A DNA stretch of 64,000 nt from Pedobacter cryoconitis (GCF_014207135.1 NZ_JACHCC010000013.1:124001-188000); one strand, 5' to 3'. Counted from the stretch's first letter, positions 1 to 9,290 are shown. The notes: a model not told the origin generated them from the sequence alone. A program made the numbers and translations.

Positions 1-279
1 TACAGTGCACCAAGAGATGTGATTGCCGTATTCTCGGAGATTTATTATGATAAAGGCTGGAAAATGCTGATAGATGGTGTTGAAAAGCCATATTTCAGAG
101 CTGATTACGTATTACGTGCGGCACAGCTTGATGCCGGAAACCATAAACTGGAATTTGTTTTCCACCCGACTTCATATTATACCGGAGAGAAGATTTCTCT
201 TGCAGGTTCCGTGCTGTTAATGCTGGGACTGGGATTTGCTGTTTACAGCGATCAGAAGAAAACTAAGAAAACTGTTTAA
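1..279 (+). CDS. YfhO-family membrane protein, C-terminal fragment
   Basis: The reading frame is open from the first base (it begins YSAPRD) and ends at TAA 277-279, so this is the 3' end of a gene that starts outside the window; the GTG at 19 is internal. The visible 92 residues carry the pattern of the YfhO-family C-terminus: a soluble segment with YYDKGWKMLIDG and HKLEFVFHP, then one membrane helix (roughly SLAGSVLLMLGLGFAVY) and a short basic tail. YfhO-like proteins are large multi-spanning membrane proteins linked in Firmicutes to glycosylation of cell-wall polymers; the role in Bacteroidota is not settled. A strong terminator follows at once. The family call rests on a short fragment. 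Confidence 0.7.
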   Translation, partial: YSAPRDVIAVFSEIYYDKGWKMLIDGVEKPYFRADYVLRAAQLDAGNHKLEFVFHPTSYYTGEKISLAGSVLLMLGLGFAVYSDQKKTKKTV

Positions 280-301
280 AATTCAGATCCGAGGATTTAC
301 C

Positions 302-333
302 AGGGCCGTTAAGAAATTAACGGCCCTTTTTAT
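302..333 (+). terminator. Rho-independent terminator after the YfhO-like gene
   Basis: An 11-bp perfect stem (AGGGCCGTTAA, 302-312) closes on a GAAA tetraloop (313-316) with TTAACGGCCCT (317-327), followed by a T run. GNRA-type loop, GC-rich stem base and T tract make this a textbook intrinsic terminator on the + strand. Confidence 0.92.
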
Positions 334-377
334 TGGTGTCAAAACTAGCCGTATACAATGGGTTTGAATGCTATTTG

Positions 378-432
378 GTTCGGACTTTGTTCGGAGATCG
401 TTCGGAGATTGTTCGAAGATCCTTCGAATGCT
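378..432 (+). repeat. 11-bp tandem repeat, five units
   Basis: Five consecutive 11-base units begin at 378, 389, 400, 411 and 422: gttcggacttt, gttcggagatc, gttcggagatt, gttcgaagatc, cttcgaatgct. All keep a TTCGGA or TTCGAA core, and the period is close to one turn of B-DNA. The repeat lies in the 308-base gap between the YfhO-like gene and the next gene. Apart from the terminator at 302-333, nothing else recognisable is present in that gap; no clear TTTG/TAnnTTTG promoter pair was found up to 587. Its function is unknown. Confidence 0.85.
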
Positions 433-587
433 GCCGAAGAAAATATGTACCCAATCCGAACCTTTTATCAGTCAGACCAAATCAGTAGTCAGATGAGCTA
501 CCTTCTTAGGCTTATCTATACGATAATGTTTACTTAATACATTGTTAACCTGAGTTTTGCACATTTGTGTATATAAACTGAAAAGCT

Positions 588-680
588 ATGCAGGAAGTAA
601 TTACGTTTGTCTGTGTCATTGCCCTGATAGCATTCTTTTTCAGCCCCTATGATTTGACAATAGATGAAGATGATGTGTAA
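588..680 (+). CDS. Possible 30-residue single-pass membrane miniprotein
   Basis: An ATG at 588 opens a 30-codon frame ending at TAA 678-680. The product has a hydrophobic core (VITFVCVIALIAFFF, residues 4-18) followed by SPYDL and a strongly acidic tail ending DEDDV. This single helix with an acidic end looks like a small membrane protein. The frame overlaps the start of the LpxH-like gene at 664 by 17 bases, so the two could be translationally coupled. No clear ribosome binding site is visible, which is common in this phylum. It could be a chance frame; conservation in relatives would decide. Confidence 0.45.
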   Translation: MQEVITFVCVIALIAFFFSPYDLTIDEDDV

Positions 681-1524
681 AAGAGACGTTGATATCGTGG
701 TAATTTCTGATGTCCATCTGGGCACATACGGTTGTCATGCTAAAGAACTTCTCAAATATTTAAAAAGCATTAAACCAAAAATGCTTATCCTCAATGGAGA
801 TATCATCGATATCTGGCAGTTCAGCAAGAGATACTGGCCCGAGACGCATATGAAAGTAGTCAGAAAACTGATGAAATTTGTTGTTGAAGGGGTACCTGTA
901 TATTACTTAACCGGAAACCACGATGAGTTGCTGCGTAAATTTGCAGATATGCACCTGGGGACTTTTCATCTTCAGAATAAACTGGTTTTAGAACTTGATG
1001 GTAAAAAAGCCTGGTTTTTTCATGGCGATATTTTTGATGTAACCATGCAGCATTCCAAATGGCTGGCTAAACTGGGTGCAGTAGGATACGATACACTGAT
1101 TCTGATCAATAGTATGGTAAACTGGGGTTTAAAATTATTCGGCAGAGAAAAAATGAGCTTTTCTAAAAAAGTTAAGGCACAGTTTAAGGATGCGGTAAAG
1201 TTTATTAATAGTTTCGAAGATACAGCTGCTCAGTTAGCAGCGAAAAACGGATATGAATATGTGGTATGCGGACACATCCACCAGCCGGAAATGAGAACAG
1301 TGACTACCGAAGACGGACAGGTACTATACTTAAACAGCGGTGACTGGGTAGAAAATCTGACTGCCCTGGAATATAATCAGCAAGCCTGGACTGTCTTTAA
1401 GTACGATCATAAAGATTTCCAGACCGATGAGGTAGAAGAAGGAATTCTTTCTGATAGCGAGGATTTGCATAGTAAGCTGGATATCAATATGTTGCTACAA
1501 AAGATAAAATTAGAAATTGTCTAG
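664..1524 (+). CDS. LpxH-like metallophosphoesterase (UDP-2,3-diacylglucosamine diphosphatase family)
   Basis: This is a calcineurin-like phosphoesterase of 286 residues. All metal-site motifs are present: SDVHLG (D16, H18), NGDIID (D46), GNHDE (84-88), FHGD (H120, D122) and GHIHQPE (H204, H206). In the LpxH family this site cleaves UDP-2,3-diacylglucosamine to lipid X during lipid A synthesis at the inner-membrane face. Members of this Bacteroidota subgroup are usually annotated that way, but other pyrophosphate substrates are possible because no lipid A genes adjoin it. ATG codons at 664, 670 and 673 could each be the start. It lies 28 bases before a GT-B glycosyltransferase, probably in one transcript. 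Confidence 0.82.
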   Translation: MKMMCKRDVDIVVISDVHLGTYGCHAKELLKYLKSIKPKMLILNGDIIDIWQFSKRYWPETHMKVVRKLMKFVVEGVPVYYLTGNHDELLRKFADMHLGTFHLQNKLVLELDGKKAWFFHGDIFDVTMQHSKWLAKLGAVGYDTLILINSMVNWGLKLFGREKMSFSKKVKAQFKDAVKFINSFEDTAAQLAAKNGYEYVVCGHIHQPEMRTVTTEDGQVLYLNSGDWVENLTALEYNQQAWTVFKYDHKDFQTDEVEEGILSDSEDLHSKLDINMLLQKIKLEIV

Positions 1525-1552
1525 CAAATAAAATTACAGATATTCGGCGGGA

Positions 1553-2539
1553 ATGAAGATACTTTATGCTATTCAGGGTACAGGAAACGGCCATGTAAGT
1601 CGTGCAAGGGAAATCGTACCCTTATTGCAACAGCATGGTGAGGTTGATTTGCTGATCAGCGGTACGCAAGCCGATGTAAAACTTAATCAGGAGATTGCTT
1701 ATCAGCTTCATGGCTTTAGTTTTATTTTTGGTAAAAAAGGTGGTGTAGATCATTATGCTACCTGGAAATCCATGAACCTTCCTAGGTTTGTGAAGGATAT
1801 GCGCAGGCTTCCTCTTGATCAGTATAACCTGATCCTAAACGATTTTGAACCTGTCACAGCCTGGGCATGCAAGATGAAAGGTATTGAAAGTGTAGGTCTG
1901 AGTCATCAGGCTTCCTTCCAGTCAAATAAAGTACCTAAGCCCAAAAGCATAGACTGGGCACAACTGGTGATGAAGTATTATGCGCCGGCGACACATTATG
2001 TTGGTTTCCATTTTAAAGAATACGACAGTTTTATCCATACACCGGTTATCCGGTCAGAAATCAGAAACCTGGTTGTCAGTAATCTGGGGCATTATACCGT
2101 TTATCTTCCTGCTATAGATGATAAATTATTGGTGCCTATTCTGAAACAGATCCCGCATGTGAAATGGGAGGTATTCTCTAAACATACACACTCTAGTTTT
2201 ACGGATGGAAACGTTTATGTCCGTCCTGTGAACAATGAACAGTTCAACAGCAGTCTGGCCAGTTCCGAAGGACTGTTTACCGGAGGAGGATTTGAAGGCC
2301 CTGCGGAAGCTTTGTTCCTGGGAAAAAAACTATTGGTTGTTCCGATGAAATTTCAGTATGAACAGCAATGTAATGCCTATGCCCTTCAGGAAATGGGTTT
2401 GCCTGTCATCTGGGGTTCTAATAAAAACTGGTTGCCTGTGATTCAGAAATGGGTATTTCAGCCACAGGAACACCGATTTGATTTTCCTGATGAAACCGCT
2501 GCGGTCATTGCAAAAGTTGTCAAAGAGTTTGCCAGATAA
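1553..2539 (+). CDS. GT-B glycosyltransferase, MurG/UGT-like (Glyco_trans_1_3 type)
   Basis: The 328-residue protein opens with MKILYAIQGTGNGHVSRARE, the glycine-rich nucleotide-sugar transferase start found in MurG- and UDP-glucuronosyltransferase-like enzymes. Near residues 240-265 it has EGLFTGGGFEGPAEALFLGK, equivalent to the donor-binding G-G-x-x-x-x-E region of that fold. The usual family length is 320-400 residues, so it looks complete. It probably transfers a sugar to a membrane lipid or envelope glycan; donor and acceptor cannot be read from the sequence. Close spacing to the LpxH-like gene suggests a joint role in lipid or envelope glycolipid modification, which is inference. Confidence 0.78.
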   Translation: MKILYAIQGTGNGHVSRAREIVPLLQQHGEVDLLISGTQADVKLNQEIAYQLHGFSFIFGKKGGVDHYATWKSMNLPRFVKDMRRLPLDQYNLILNDFEPVTAWACKMKGIESVGLSHQASFQSNKVPKPKSIDWAQLVMKYYAPATHYVGFHFKEYDSFIHTPVIRSEIRNLVVSNLGHYTVYLPAIDDKLLVPILKQIPHVKWEVFSKHTHSSFTDGNVYVRPVNNEQFNSSLASSEGLFTGGGFEGPAEALFLGKKLLVVPMKFQYEQQCNAYALQEMGLPVIWGSNKNWLPVIQKWVFQPQEHRFDFPDETAAVIAKVVKEFAR

Positions 2540-2569
2540 ATTTCTTTACTTTGCCTTTCTATTTATGGC

Positions 2570-3550
2570 ATGATTAATCAATTCAAAACGTTAAACCCCA
2601 TTAACCTGCTCCTGTTATTTGCATATACTTTTTTTATGCGGATTTCTATTCTTATCCATCCGCCTGAGCGGTTGAATTTTGAATTCCTCGAGCCCTATAC
2701 CAAGTTTCTGATCCAGATCCCTATAGGTGATAATTTTTCGGTGACTACGAATATACTGATTGCCGGAATTCTGGTTTATATACAGGCGATCCTCTTTAAC
2801 AGGATTGTCAATAATCATACACTGCTTACAAAACCCAGTTTTTTACCCGCACTCCTTTATATCACTGCGGCAAGTTTATTTGGCCCTTTTCTGATTCTGA
2901 GCCCGGTGTTACTCTGTAATTTCATGCTGATCCTGGTTATGGATAAATTGCTGAAAATTGGTAAATCTCCGAATGCGATCATGCTGATGTTTGATATCGG
3001 GATATTTATTGCTGTAGGTACATTGATGTATTTTCCGTTTGTGATGATGCTACTGCTGATCTGGCTGAGTTTATTATTGTACAGATCGTTTAACTGGAGA
3101 GAATGGGTTTCGGGATTGATAGGTTTTTTATCAGTGATTTTTTTTCTGGCTGTTTTTTATTACTGGAATGATAACCTGGGGATGTTTTATAAAATATGGC
3201 TGCCTTTAAAGAATAAGTTCCCGTCCATGTTTAAAATCATGTATAATGATTATCTGGTTCTGGTCCCGGTAGGTATCATCATGGTATTGGCAACCTTACA
3301 GCTCCGCGAGAATTTCTTCAGAAGTTTTATCAGTACCCGAAAAGCTTTTCAGATGTTGTTTTTTATGTTTCTGATTGCAGTGCTGAGTGTTTATACCAAA
3401 CCGAATTTTAAGTTGTACCACTTTTTATTGTGTGTGCCTCCGGGAGCAGTCTTACTTGCGTACTATTTTTCGAACGCAACAAAACGCTGGTTTTACGAAA
3501 GTTTGTTCTTCATTCTTGTCGTAACAATCCAGTTCTTTTTGTTTGTTTAA
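2570..3550 (+). CDS. Integral membrane protein, DUF6427-like
   Basis: The 326-residue product is very hydrophobic, with about nine or ten predicted membrane helices spread over its length and only short loops. It opens MINQFKTLNPINLLLLFAY and resembles the Bacteroidota family now called DUF6427, sometimes misnamed beta-carotene monooxygenase in older annotations. No catalytic motif is visible. It starts 30 bases after the glycosyltransferase and could share its transcript. Function unknown; a transport or polymer-handling role would fit but nothing in the sequence shows it. Confidence 0.6.
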   Translation: MINQFKTLNPINLLLLFAYTFFMRISILIHPPERLNFEFLEPYTKFLIQIPIGDNFSVTTNILIAGILVYIQAILFNRIVNNHTLLTKPSFLPALLYITAASLFGPFLILSPVLLCNFMLILVMDKLLKIGKSPNAIMLMFDIGIFIAVGTLMYFPFVMMLLLIWLSLLLYRSFNWREWVSGLIGFLSVIFFLAVFYYWNDNLGMFYKIWLPLKNKFPSMFKIMYNDYLVLVPVGIIMVLATLQLRENFFRSFISTRKAFQMLFFMFLIAVLSVYTKPNFKLYHFLLCVPPGAVLLAYYFSNATKRWFYESLFFILVVTIQFFLFV

Positions 3551-3571
3551 CTTTTTTTAACAATTTGGCGG

Positions 3572-3601
3572 CTTGAAACTTGGTAAAGATTAATAGCTTT
3601 G
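3572..3601 (+). promoter_or_regulatory. Putative Bacteroidota promoter for coaX
   Basis: CTTG (3572-3575), 18 bases, then TAGCTTTG (3594-3601), a full match to the TAnnTTTG -7 element with a one-mismatch -33 element. The coaX ATG lies 23 bases downstream, giving a short leader. Confidence 0.6.
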
Positions 3602-3624
3602 TAGGATGAACTGTGGATTGGTAA

Positions 3625-4380
3625 ATGCATAATCTTGTTATAGATATCGGCAATACTAACAGCAAGATAGCTGTTTTTAATGATAAGGTGCTGGTGTTTT
3701 TTCAAAGCCTGGAGCATTTAGATCAACAGGTCCTGACAACATTAATAGAGGAATATCAGATAGTAAATTCTACGGTTTCCAGTGTAAGGGAGGATGTGGA
3801 AGCTGTAATTGATGTTTTAAGAGCCAAAACCAAGTATAAGCAGTTTTCTACCCGGTTAAACACAGGAGTGAATAACTATTATAAAACAATATCTACCCTG
3901 GGTCAGGACAGATGGGCTAAAGTACTAGCTGTTCATGAGGCTTATCCCAAACAAAATTGTTTAATTATAGATGCAGGGACCTGTATTACCTATGATTTAC
4001 TGAACAATGAGGGGAACTATTATGGTGGGAGTATAAGTCTTGGCGTGAATATGCGGTTTAAGGCCTTAAATCATTATACCGGCAAACTGCCTTTGGTCAG
4101 ATGGGATAAGGAAATGCAAAATATTCCTCTGGGCACAGATACGGATACAGCCATTGCAAATGGCGTTTTACAAGGCGTAATCAACGAAGTTGAGGGTTTT
4201 ATTGAACTTAACAATAAAAATAATAAAGAACTGAAGGTAGTTATAACTGGAGGGGATGCTACTTTTTTGCTGGAACAATTAAAAAACAGCATCTTTGCAC
4301 CTCAAATTATACACGATCCCTATTTGGTATTAAAAGGATTAAATGAAGTCATTGTATTTGAATATGTACAAAAAAATTAA
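3625..4380 (+). CDS. coaX: Type III pantothenate kinase
   Basis: CoaX phosphorylates pantothenate in the first step of coenzyme A synthesis in the cytoplasm. The 251-residue protein has the ASKHA-fold motifs of the type III enzyme: DIGNTNSK (residues 7-14, phosphate binding), GQDRWA (93-98), DAGTC (116-120) with D124, and GGSISLGVNMR further on. Length matches the family. The last 17 bases overlap the start of the next gene, suggesting coupling to the outer-membrane protein and lptC; grouping of coaX with envelope genes is familiar in this phylum. A good promoter lies just upstream. Confidence 0.93.
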   Translation: MHNLVIDIGNTNSKIAVFNDKVLVFFQSLEHLDQQVLTTLIEEYQIVNSTVSSVREDVEAVIDVLRAKTKYKQFSTRLNTGVNNYYKTISTLGQDRWAKVLAVHEAYPKQNCLIIDAGTCITYDLLNNEGNYYGGSISLGVNMRFKALNHYTGKLPLVRWDKEMQNIPLGTDTDTAIANGVLQGVINEVEGFIELNNKNNKELKVVITGGDATFLLEQLKNSIFAPQIIHDPYLVLKGLNEVIVFEYVQKN

Positions 4381-5683
4381 TTATATAACTGCAGTTTTAG
4401 TTCTGCTGGCCAGCCTTTCTGTTAATGCGCAGGTTACTACACAATCGCCATATTCTAAATATGGGATCGGAAATCTCAAAGGCGAACTGCTTCCTCAGTT
4501 CAGGGCGATGGGTGGTATTTCCACAGCAATCAACAAACCTACAGGTTATAATAATATTAATATGCAGAATCCTGCTTCCTATGCGGGAATCACGATGACG
4601 ACGATTGATGTTGGACTGGGAGGTACATTTACCAATCTGTCAAAAGGTTCTGCAAGTGATAACAGTTTCAATGGTACATTAAGTCACCTTGCACTTGCTT
4701 TTCCGGTTACCCAGCATTCAGCACTGAGTTTTGGTATCATTCCTTATTCTGAACTGGGTTATAATTTCACTAATCCACAGACGATAACCGGCTCAGCAGG
4801 TAACCCTTCTTCAGCGACGGTGAATAATGTATATTCAGGTGAAGGTGGTTTAACAAAAGCATATATTGGTTATGGTCAGCGATTTGGTGAGCATTTCAGA
4901 ATAGGTGGTAATGTTGAGTATCTGTTCGGAAACCTGATAGAAAATAAAGCTGTTGAGTTTACTAACGATCCAAGTGCTTTCGCAACCCGTCTGCAGAATA
5001 AAAACAGTGTCGGTGGGATTACTTTCTCTTATGGTGCACAGTATGATATCCGTTTAGACAGAAAAACATTACTGACATTTGGTTATTCAGGTTCATCTCC
5101 ATCCAACGTGAATTCAACGAGAACTTATTCGGCAAGCAAATACTTGTATGACGGAACCACGGGAGAGGGTAACGTAACAGTTGAGACTGTGGACTCGATC
5201 AACAATGCAAAGGCCCACCTGAAGCTTCCTTTAATCCATAATTTCGGTATCGCTCTTCAAAAAGATAATAAGTGGCTTGTAGGTGCTGATTTTAGAATGG
5301 GTAACTGGTCTGCTTTCACTATTGATGGTGCAGGACAGGGATTACAAAATAGCAAAGGCGCGTCTATTGGCGGTCAGATTACTCCGGATATTACTTCTAT
5401 CAACAGCTATTTCAAACGTATTGATTACCGCTTAGGTTTTAGTTATGATCAGACCTATATTAAACTGGCTGATCAGAGTGTAAAACAGGCGGCACTAACT
5501 TTTGGTCTGGGCTTACCATTGGCAAATGCAATGTACAGAGGGGCATTCTATAAACTGAACTTTTCTACTGAAATCGGACGCAGAGGTACATTGACTTCTG
5601 GTTCTTTACAGGAAAACTATGTGAGTTTTCATTTGGGCTTTGCGATTAATGATACCTGGTTCAAAAGATTTAAATTCGATTAA
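4364..5683 (+). CDS. Outer-membrane beta-barrel protein, FadL/OmpP1-like
   Basis: The chosen ATG at 4364 gives a clean signal peptide (MYKKINYITAVLVLLASLSV, then NAQ); an upstream ATG at 4343 would add seven residues and fits worse. The mature protein of about 415 residues is rich in alternating polar/hydrophobic strands and Gly, Asn, Ser, with SPYSKYGIGNL at its start and a strand-like end (VSFHLGFAINDTWFKRFKFD), as in Bacteroidota outer-membrane barrels annotated hypothetical or FadL-like. It overlaps coaX at the front and shares TAATG with lptC at the back, so it is probably an envelope-assembly gene. Its substrate is unknown. Confidence 0.65.
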   Translation: MYKKINYITAVLVLLASLSVNAQVTTQSPYSKYGIGNLKGELLPQFRAMGGISTAINKPTGYNNINMQNPASYAGITMTTIDVGLGGTFTNLSKGSASDNSFNGTLSHLALAFPVTQHSALSFGIIPYSELGYNFTNPQTITGSAGNPSSATVNNVYSGEGGLTKAYIGYGQRFGEHFRIGGNVEYLFGNLIENKAVEFTNDPSAFATRLQNKNSVGGITFSYGAQYDIRLDRKTLLTFGYSGSSPSNVNSTRTYSASKYLYDGTTGEGNVTVETVDSINNAKAHLKLPLIHNFGIALQKDNKWLVGADFRMGNWSAFTIDGAGQGLQNSKGASIGGQITPDITSINSYFKRIDYRLGFSYDQTYIKLADQSVKQAALTFGLGLPLANAMYRGAFYKLNFSTEIGRRGTLTSGSLQENYVSFHLGFAINDTWFKRFKFD

Positions 5684-6255
5684 TGAAATTGGCCAGTATA
5701 TTATCACGTATAGTTATACTGTGCTTTATTCCGCTTTTTTTAAGCTCCTGTAATGAGGATGACTTGAAAAAAGCGGCTACTATCTCTTCCAAAAAGCTGA
5801 CCCTCAGCAGGGACAGATCCTTAAAAGTAGAAATCGTCTTCAGTGATTCGGCGGTGGTTAAAGCGAAAGGGTTTGCACCAATACTGGATCAGGTAAACCC
5901 ATCTACGGGTAGTAAATATGAGGAAATGCCAAAGGGGATCAAGATCACCTTCTTTGACCCTCTTCAAAAACCAACAGGCACCATTACTTCAGATTATGCG
6001 ATCAGGAAAGAAACTGAGCAGGTAACCATTTTTAAGAAAAATGTGGTTGTGGTCAGGGACGAACTGACATTTAATACAGAAGAACTTACCTGGAATCAGC
6101 AGAAAAAGATGTTTTTCTCTCCAAAAGGGATAGTGACCAGACCCGACGGCACTGTCTTAAATGCGATCAATTTTAAAGCCCCTCAGGATTTCAGTTCAGT
6201 TGATTTTGAACAGGGATCTGGAGAAACTTACGTTAAAGGGGACTTAACGCAGTAA
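5683..6255 (+). CDS. lptC: LPS export protein LptC
   Basis: LptC hands lipopolysaccharide from the LptBFG ABC transporter to the periplasmic bridge. This 190-residue copy has a lipobox-like signal (FLSSC, Cys at about residue 23), so it is probably a lipoprotein rather than the single-helix anchored form of E. coli. The beta-jellyroll region carries the LptC pattern SDYAIRKETEQVTIFKKNVV and RDELTFNTEELTWN. The start overlaps the previous stop (TAATG). Other lpt genes are not in this window. Confidence 0.85.
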   Translation: MKLASILSRIVILCFIPLFLSSCNEDDLKKAATISSKKLTLSRDRSLKVEIVFSDSAVVKAKGFAPILDQVNPSTGSKYEEMPKGIKITFFDPLQKPTGTITSDYAIRKETEQVTIFKKNVVVVRDELTFNTEELTWNQQKKMFFSPKGIVTRPDGTVLNAINFKAPQDFSSVDFEQGSGETYVKGDLTQ

Positions 6256-6459
6256 AAATTCTAGTCTATTTTTCTTAATCTTATGTCTGAGAGTGATTTT
6301 TCGCTGCTGAAATTGCGTTGATCCTACTTTTTGGGGTAACATAGTAGAGTTTGTTTGGTGTGTTTTGGTAAAATACTGGTTTTTAATGTTATAACTGAAT
6401 AATAACGTATATTAATATCAGATTAAAACCTAAACCAAAACTCATCTAAACCAAAATCT

Positions 6460-9225
6460 ATGAAAAAATGGCTATTATTTATGATTACGTTGGTATTCCT
6501 TTCTGCGGGAGTAACCATGGCGCAAAAAAAGACAGTTAGCGGAACTGTTGTGGATGGAGGAAGTAAAGAACCCATTCCTGGTGTCTCTATACATATTAAA
6601 GGGAGCAGTCTCAGCACCAGTACCAATCAAAAAGGGCAGTTTGCGATCCAGGCCGGGCCGACAGATGAGCTGACTTTTAGTTATACGGGTTATACCGCGG
6701 TTACGAGAATTGCCGGTACAAATACAAAACTGGATATTACACTCGAAAGTAATACCGCCCAGCTCAATGAGGTGGTATTGATCGGAACGCGTTCTGCAGG
6801 AAGAGTGAAACTGGAGACGGCTGTGCCAGTTGATATCGTTAATGTCAGCAAATCTGCGACAACAACGGGGCGTATGGATCTAACAGATATTCTCAATTAT
6901 GCAGCCCCTTCTTTTAATTACAACAAACAGTCAGGTTCGGATGGAGCAGATCACGTGGAACTGGGTACACTTAGGGGTTTAGGCCCAGATCAGACATTGG
7001 TTCTGATTAATGGTAAACGACGTCATTCAACAGCTTTTGTTTCAGTGTTCGGAACACGAGGAAGGGGAAATTCGGGTGTTGACCTTAGTTCTATACCCAC
7101 AGCTTCAATAGAAAGGGTTGAGATCCTGCGGGACGGTGCATCTGCACAATATGGATCTGACGCTATCGCGGGAGTAATCAATATTGTTTTGAAGAAAACA
7201 GTAAATCAATTTAATATTAACGCTGGCTATTCTGGGTATTATGACCCGGCATTCAATAGTAAAAATAACATGGCTTCTGGTCAATATCCGCACGGAGGGG
7301 CTATCGATGGAAACGGGGTCAATGTAGATGCAAACTATGGATTGAAAATCGGGAAAGAAGGTTTCATCAATATTACTGCAGATTATTCCAAAAATGGTAA
7401 GACCTTCCGGCAGGTCAAAGATACGACTACATCGAATCCTAAAGCACTACCAATTAATACAGCCAGACGGGCTAATGGTGATGGATCATCCGAAAACGGT
7501 ACTATATTTTTTAATAATGAGATACCGGTGAGTGAGAAGACTACCTTCTATAGTTTTGGTGGGTACAGCTACAAGGGATCTGATGCGTATGCCTTCTCCA
7601 GAAACTTTCTGGCCAGACCGGATCGTTTTCCAACGAACAATGGAAACCTGATCCCTGCACCGGGAATTATTTTTAATACCCCAAACGGTGATTCTTATTA
7701 TAATCCGTTAATCCAGACACATAATACTGATGTTTCATTTGCAGCTGGTGTGAAAGGTACTTTCGGGGATGCCTGGGACTGGGATTTGAGTAATAACACT
7801 GGTAACAATAACTTTCATTTCTTTGGTGAAAAGACATATAATGCTTCTTTAGGAGCTGGAAAGACACATTTTGATGATGGCGGATCTGCTTTTCTGCAAA
7901 ATACGAGCAACCTGAACTTCAGCAAACATTTTGATAAAGTACTCTCGGGTTTCAATCTTGGTTTTGGAGCAGAATACCGTTATGAACGTTATAAGATATT
8001 TCCTGGAGAAGAGGCTTCTTACAAAAATTATGACCCTAATGGTATTAAGGCAGCAGGTTCACAGGGATTTCCGGGTTTTCAACCAGGGGATGCTGTCAAA
8101 GCTAACCGCTCCGTTTTGGGTGCTTTTGTAGATTTTGAAGTAGATGTAACTAAAAAATGGCTGATAGATTTTGCAAACCGGTTGGAACATTACAGTGATT
8201 TCGGCTATAATTTCAGTACCAAGTTTGCCACAAGGTATAAAATAACTGATAATTTCAATGTTCGTGGTTCGGTTGGTACGGGATTCCGTGCGCCATCTTT
8301 GCAGCAGATTAATTATAGTTCAACCTTTACCAATGTACAGGGGGCGGTGATTTCTGAAGTTAAGATTGCACCTAATTACAGCCCGATCACCCAGGCTGCC
8401 GGAATCCCCAATCTAAAACAGGAAAGGTCAAAAAATGCCGGTCTGGGCTTTACCTTTAAGCCAGTTCCGGAATTCAGTGTGACTGTAGACGGGTATATTA
8501 TTAAAGTAACTGACCGGGTAGTTTTGTCTGGACAATTCAGTGCTGATGATACCTCACTGGATCCTTCATTTACAAATGCATTGAAGGCACTCCATGTAGG
8601 CTCTGCACAGTTTTTTGCAAATGCAGTAAATACGACCAACAGAGGGCTGGATGTCGTATTGGATTACAATAAAACTATTGGTGATAACCGTTACAGATTA
8701 TTGTTTACAGGGAATTTTCAGCACATGGATATCAATAAGGTAAATTATCCGCCGATCCTGGGAAGTACGCCGGTCCTTCAGGAGACTTTTCTAAGTTCGA
8801 GGGAAAAGAATTTTATCCTGGCTTCTGCCCCGCGTGCAAAGTTTTCTTTAAACCCTGAATTTGGTCATAAGGACTTTACTGTGGGTACAAGGTTTACCTA
8901 TTTTGGTAAAGTAGCTATTTATGGATATGGAGATGGTACAACGTTATATCCTACAGTACCGCTGGATGACGGGTCGGGTAGGGTGCCGGATCTGTACAAT
9001 TACGGTGGAAAAGTGGTGAGTGATATTTATTTCAGTTATAAACTGAATAAATTTGCCCGCATTTCTCTGGGATCAGATAATGTATTTAATGTTCATCCTG
9101 ATCTGGGTTATGTAAAAGGAGCAAAAAACTGGGCATATAATAATGAACCCGCAGGCCCTTTTGATGCCGTTCAGATGGGGGGGAATGGCAGACGTTTCTT
9201 TTTTCGGGTGGGTTTAACCCTGTAG
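6460..9225 (+). CDS. TonB-dependent outer-membrane receptor
   Basis: The product of 921 residues has a signal peptide ending TMAQ, a CarboxypepD_reg-like domain (about 23-110; VSGTVVDGGSKEPIPGVSI), a TonB plug (about 115-245; LRGLGPDQTLVLINGKRRH and VEILRDGASAQYGSDAIAGV), and a 22-strand type barrel ending FFFRVGLTL with a terminal hydrophobic strand. Such receptors import iron complexes, cobalamin or oligomers across the outer membrane with energy from TonB. No SusD partner follows, so it is more like an iron-complex-type receptor than a SusC; the substrate is not determinable. It is monocistronic, with a terminator straight after it. Confidence 0.9.
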   Translation: MKKWLLFMITLVFLSAGVTMAQKKTVSGTVVDGGSKEPIPGVSIHIKGSSLSTSTNQKGQFAIQAGPTDELTFSYTGYTAVTRIAGTNTKLDITLESNTAQLNEVVLIGTRSAGRVKLETAVPVDIVNVSKSATTTGRMDLTDILNYAAPSFNYNKQSGSDGADHVELGTLRGLGPDQTLVLINGKRRHSTAFVSVFGTRGRGNSGVDLSSIPTASIERVEILRDGASAQYGSDAIAGVINIVLKKTVNQFNINAGYSGYYDPAFNSKNNMASGQYPHGGAIDGNGVNVDANYGLKIGKEGFINITADYSKNGKTFRQVKDTTTSNPKALPINTARRANGDGSSENGTIFFNNEIPVSEKTTFYSFGGYSYKGSDAYAFSRNFLARPDRFPTNNGNLIPAPGIIFNTPNGDSYYNPLIQTHNTDVSFAAGVKGTFGDAWDWDLSNNTGNNNFHFFGEKTYNASLGAGKTHFDDGGSAFLQNTSNLNFSKHFDKVLSGFNLGFGAEYRYERYKIFPGEEASYKNYDPNGIKAAGSQGFPGFQPGDAVKANRSVLGAFVDFEVDVTKKWLIDFANRLEHYSDFGYNFSTKFATRYKITDNFNVRGSVGTGFRAPSLQQINYSSTFTNVQGAVISEVKIAPNYSPITQAAGIPNLKQERSKNAGLGFTFKPVPEFSVTVDGYIIKVTDRVVLSGQFSADDTSLDPSFTNALKALHVGSAQFFANAVNTTNRGLDVVLDYNKTIGDNRYRLLFTGNFQHMDINKVNYPPILGSTPVLQETFLSSREKNFILASAPRAKFSLNPEFGHKDFTVGTRFTYFGKVAIYGYGDGTTLYPTVPLDDGSGRVPDLYNYGGKVVSDIYFSYKLNKFARISLGSDNVFNVHPDLGYVKGAKNWAYNNEPAGPFDAVQMGGNGRRFFFRVGLTL

Positions 9226-9243
9226 ATTTCGGATATTAGACAT

Positions 9244-9290
9244 CAGAAACCACACCAGCCGGCCATGCCGGTACGTGTGGTTTCTGTTTA
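9244..9290 (+). terminator. Terminator after the TonB receptor
   Basis: CAGAAACCACAC (9244-9255) pairs perfectly with GTGTGGTTTCTG (9275-9286); an inner CCGGC/GCCGG stem (9259-9263/9267-9271) extends the hairpin. A TTTATTTG tract follows. Confidence 0.85.
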
